Of a stretch of 13,728 nt of DNA, positions 12,938 to 13,728 are shown in pieces. Numbering within the stretch: position 1 is the stretch's first letter; the number at the start of each line of letters is the position of its first letter. A model generated the notes under the pieces. It was not told where the DNA came from, did not search any database, and was given only the letters and a program-made list of their open reading frames with translations. A program made the translations under genes and the position numbers. Origin of the DNA: Citromicrobium sp. (lineage in GTDB: Bacteria; Pseudomonadota; Alphaproteobacteria; Sphingomonadales; Sphingomonadaceae); assembly GCA_002712945.1 (NCBI GenBank), contig PAVA01000083.1:1-13728 (forward strand), given 5' to 3'.

Positions 12938-13728
12938 GTGCCGCATTCAGTAAGCGTGCAAGCATTCCGGCGGAAATCCCTGGCCCTGCCCGAGGGCGTG
13001 AGCGGCTTCACCGCGCTGGCCGACAGCGAGTGGGCGCGCCGCATCGAGCTTGCGCGCGAGCCCGACCCCGACGGCGCACGGAGCCCGCGGCTATGGCTGC
13101 TGCTGCGCGAGCTTGGTTACCTGTTCGAGCCGCTGCGGCGGTTCTATCGCAGCATCTTCAAACCCTTCCGCCTCGCAAGGACCGCCAACCCCCGCATGGT
13201 GATGATCCTGCCCGGTTTCGGTGCCAACCCCATACGCATGCGCTATTTCGCGCGCCGGCTCGAAGATGCGGGCCACACGGTCAAGCGCTGGGGCTGCGGC
13301 TATAACTGGGGCTTTTCCGAGGATGTGTTCGACCGGCTGGAAGATCGGCTCGACGATCTGTACGCCCGCGCCGGACAGCCCGTGGTGCTGGTCGGCTGGA
13401 GCCTCGGCGGGCTCTATGCGCGCGAACTGGCGAAGCGGCGGCCCGAAGAAGTCGACCGGGTGATCTCGATGGGCTCGCCCTTCTCGGGCTCGCTACGCGC
13501 CAATAATGTCTGGCGGATCTATCAGGCGATCGCGGGGCACCGGGTGGACGAGCCCAAGCTTTCGGCCCAGCTTTCGCGCAAGCCGCCGGTCGAAACCATC
13601 GCCCTGTGGAGCCCGCGCGACGGGGCGATCAGCCCGCGCTCGGCCGCCGGCTATCCGGGCGAACGCGACCGGGCGGTCGCGCTCAGATGCAGCCACATGG
13701 GCTTTTCCTATTCGCCCGAGGCGATCCG
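12938..13728 (+). CDS. Alpha/beta-fold hydrolase (lipase/esterase-like), 3' end beyond the window
   Basis: The frame stays open to the right edge, so the C-terminus is missing. It reads as an alpha/beta hydrolase: MVMILPGFGANPIRMRYFA (first strand and oxyanion turn, about residues 87-105), RWGCGYNWGF, then the nucleophile elbow GWSLGG with Ser155, GSPFSGS, a candidate acid Asp228 in LWSPRDGAISP, and His253 in CSHMGFSY. The complete triad is visible in family order. About 85 residues precede the hydrolase core, including the aromatic/basic segment PRLWLLLRELGYLFEPLRRF, which may be an amphipathic or membrane-associating helix. The start is weakly defined: GTG 12938 is used, GTG 12956 is an alternative, and no ATG occurs before 13196. 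No clear Shine-Dalgarno is visible. Substrate is unknown. A nearby or downstream partner cannot be judged from this window. Confidence 0.82.
   Translation, partial: MPHSVSVQAFRRKSLALPEGVSGFTALADSEWARRIELAREPDPDGARSPRLWLLLRELGYLFEPLRRFYRSIFKPFRLARTANPRMVMILPGFGANPIRMRYFARRLEDAGHTVKRWGCGYNWGFSEDVFDRLEDRLDDLYARAGQPVVLVGWSLGGLYARELAKRRPEEVDRVISMGSPFSGSLRANNVWRIYQAIAGHRVDEPKLSAQLSRKPPVETIALWSPRDGAISPRSAAGYPGERDRAVALRCSHMGFSYSPEAI

Overview
The window is high-GC chromosomal DNA with densely packed genes. It most resembles an alphaproteobacterium of the Sphingomonadales (Erythrobacter/Sphingomonas-like). The supporting signs are a hemC-hemD pair followed by a mitofilin-like membrane protein, many small outer-membrane lipoproteins with AAC lipoboxes, tandem DUF3617 lipoproteins, and a dispersed hairpin repeat of the type whose translation reads GPRIKSGVT. 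The taxonomy comes from gene content and recognised protein style, not from a marker alignment.

Layout. Positions 1-2072 (+): the 3' part of hemC, hemD, and a Mic60/mitofilin-like inner-membrane protein, which together look like one transcription unit. Positions 2095-3650 (-): a UbiH/COQ6-type FAD hydroxylase, then a small AT-richer cysteine-containing lipoprotein. Positions 3704-5779 (+): a complete three-domain DsbD/ScsB-type thiol-disulfide transporter, divergent from the hydroxylase. Everything from 11651 down to 5703 lies on the minus strand. In transcription order it is uvrB, a possible terminator, a 35-residue membrane microprotein, a REP-like repeat, hicA-hicB, and a three-gene cluster of lipoprotein, S10 serine carboxypeptidase and lipoprotein. 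The last gene of that cluster overlaps the dsbD 3' end tail to tail. Positions 11766-12867 (+): two DUF3617 lipoproteins. From about 12938 (+): an alpha/beta hydrolase with an intact Ser-Asp-His triad that runs off the right edge.

Functionally the window combines tetrapyrrole synthesis, ubiquinone hydroxylation, envelope redox and DNA repair with an unusually high share of envelope proteins of unknown role: five lipoproteins, one secreted peptidase and two membrane proteins.

I found no phage, CRISPR, rRNA, tRNA or insertion sequence. The best candidates for something undescribed are: (1) two diverged lipoprotein paralogues that bracket an S10 carboxypeptidase in one apparent operon; (2) a perfect EF-hand loop, made in part by a 15-bp tandem duplication, in one of the DUF3617 lipoproteins; (3) a hicAB pair with a dyad upstream although its antitoxin has no visible DNA-binding domain; (4) a pentapeptide repeat expanded inside hemC; (5) the unannotated 35-residue membrane protein.
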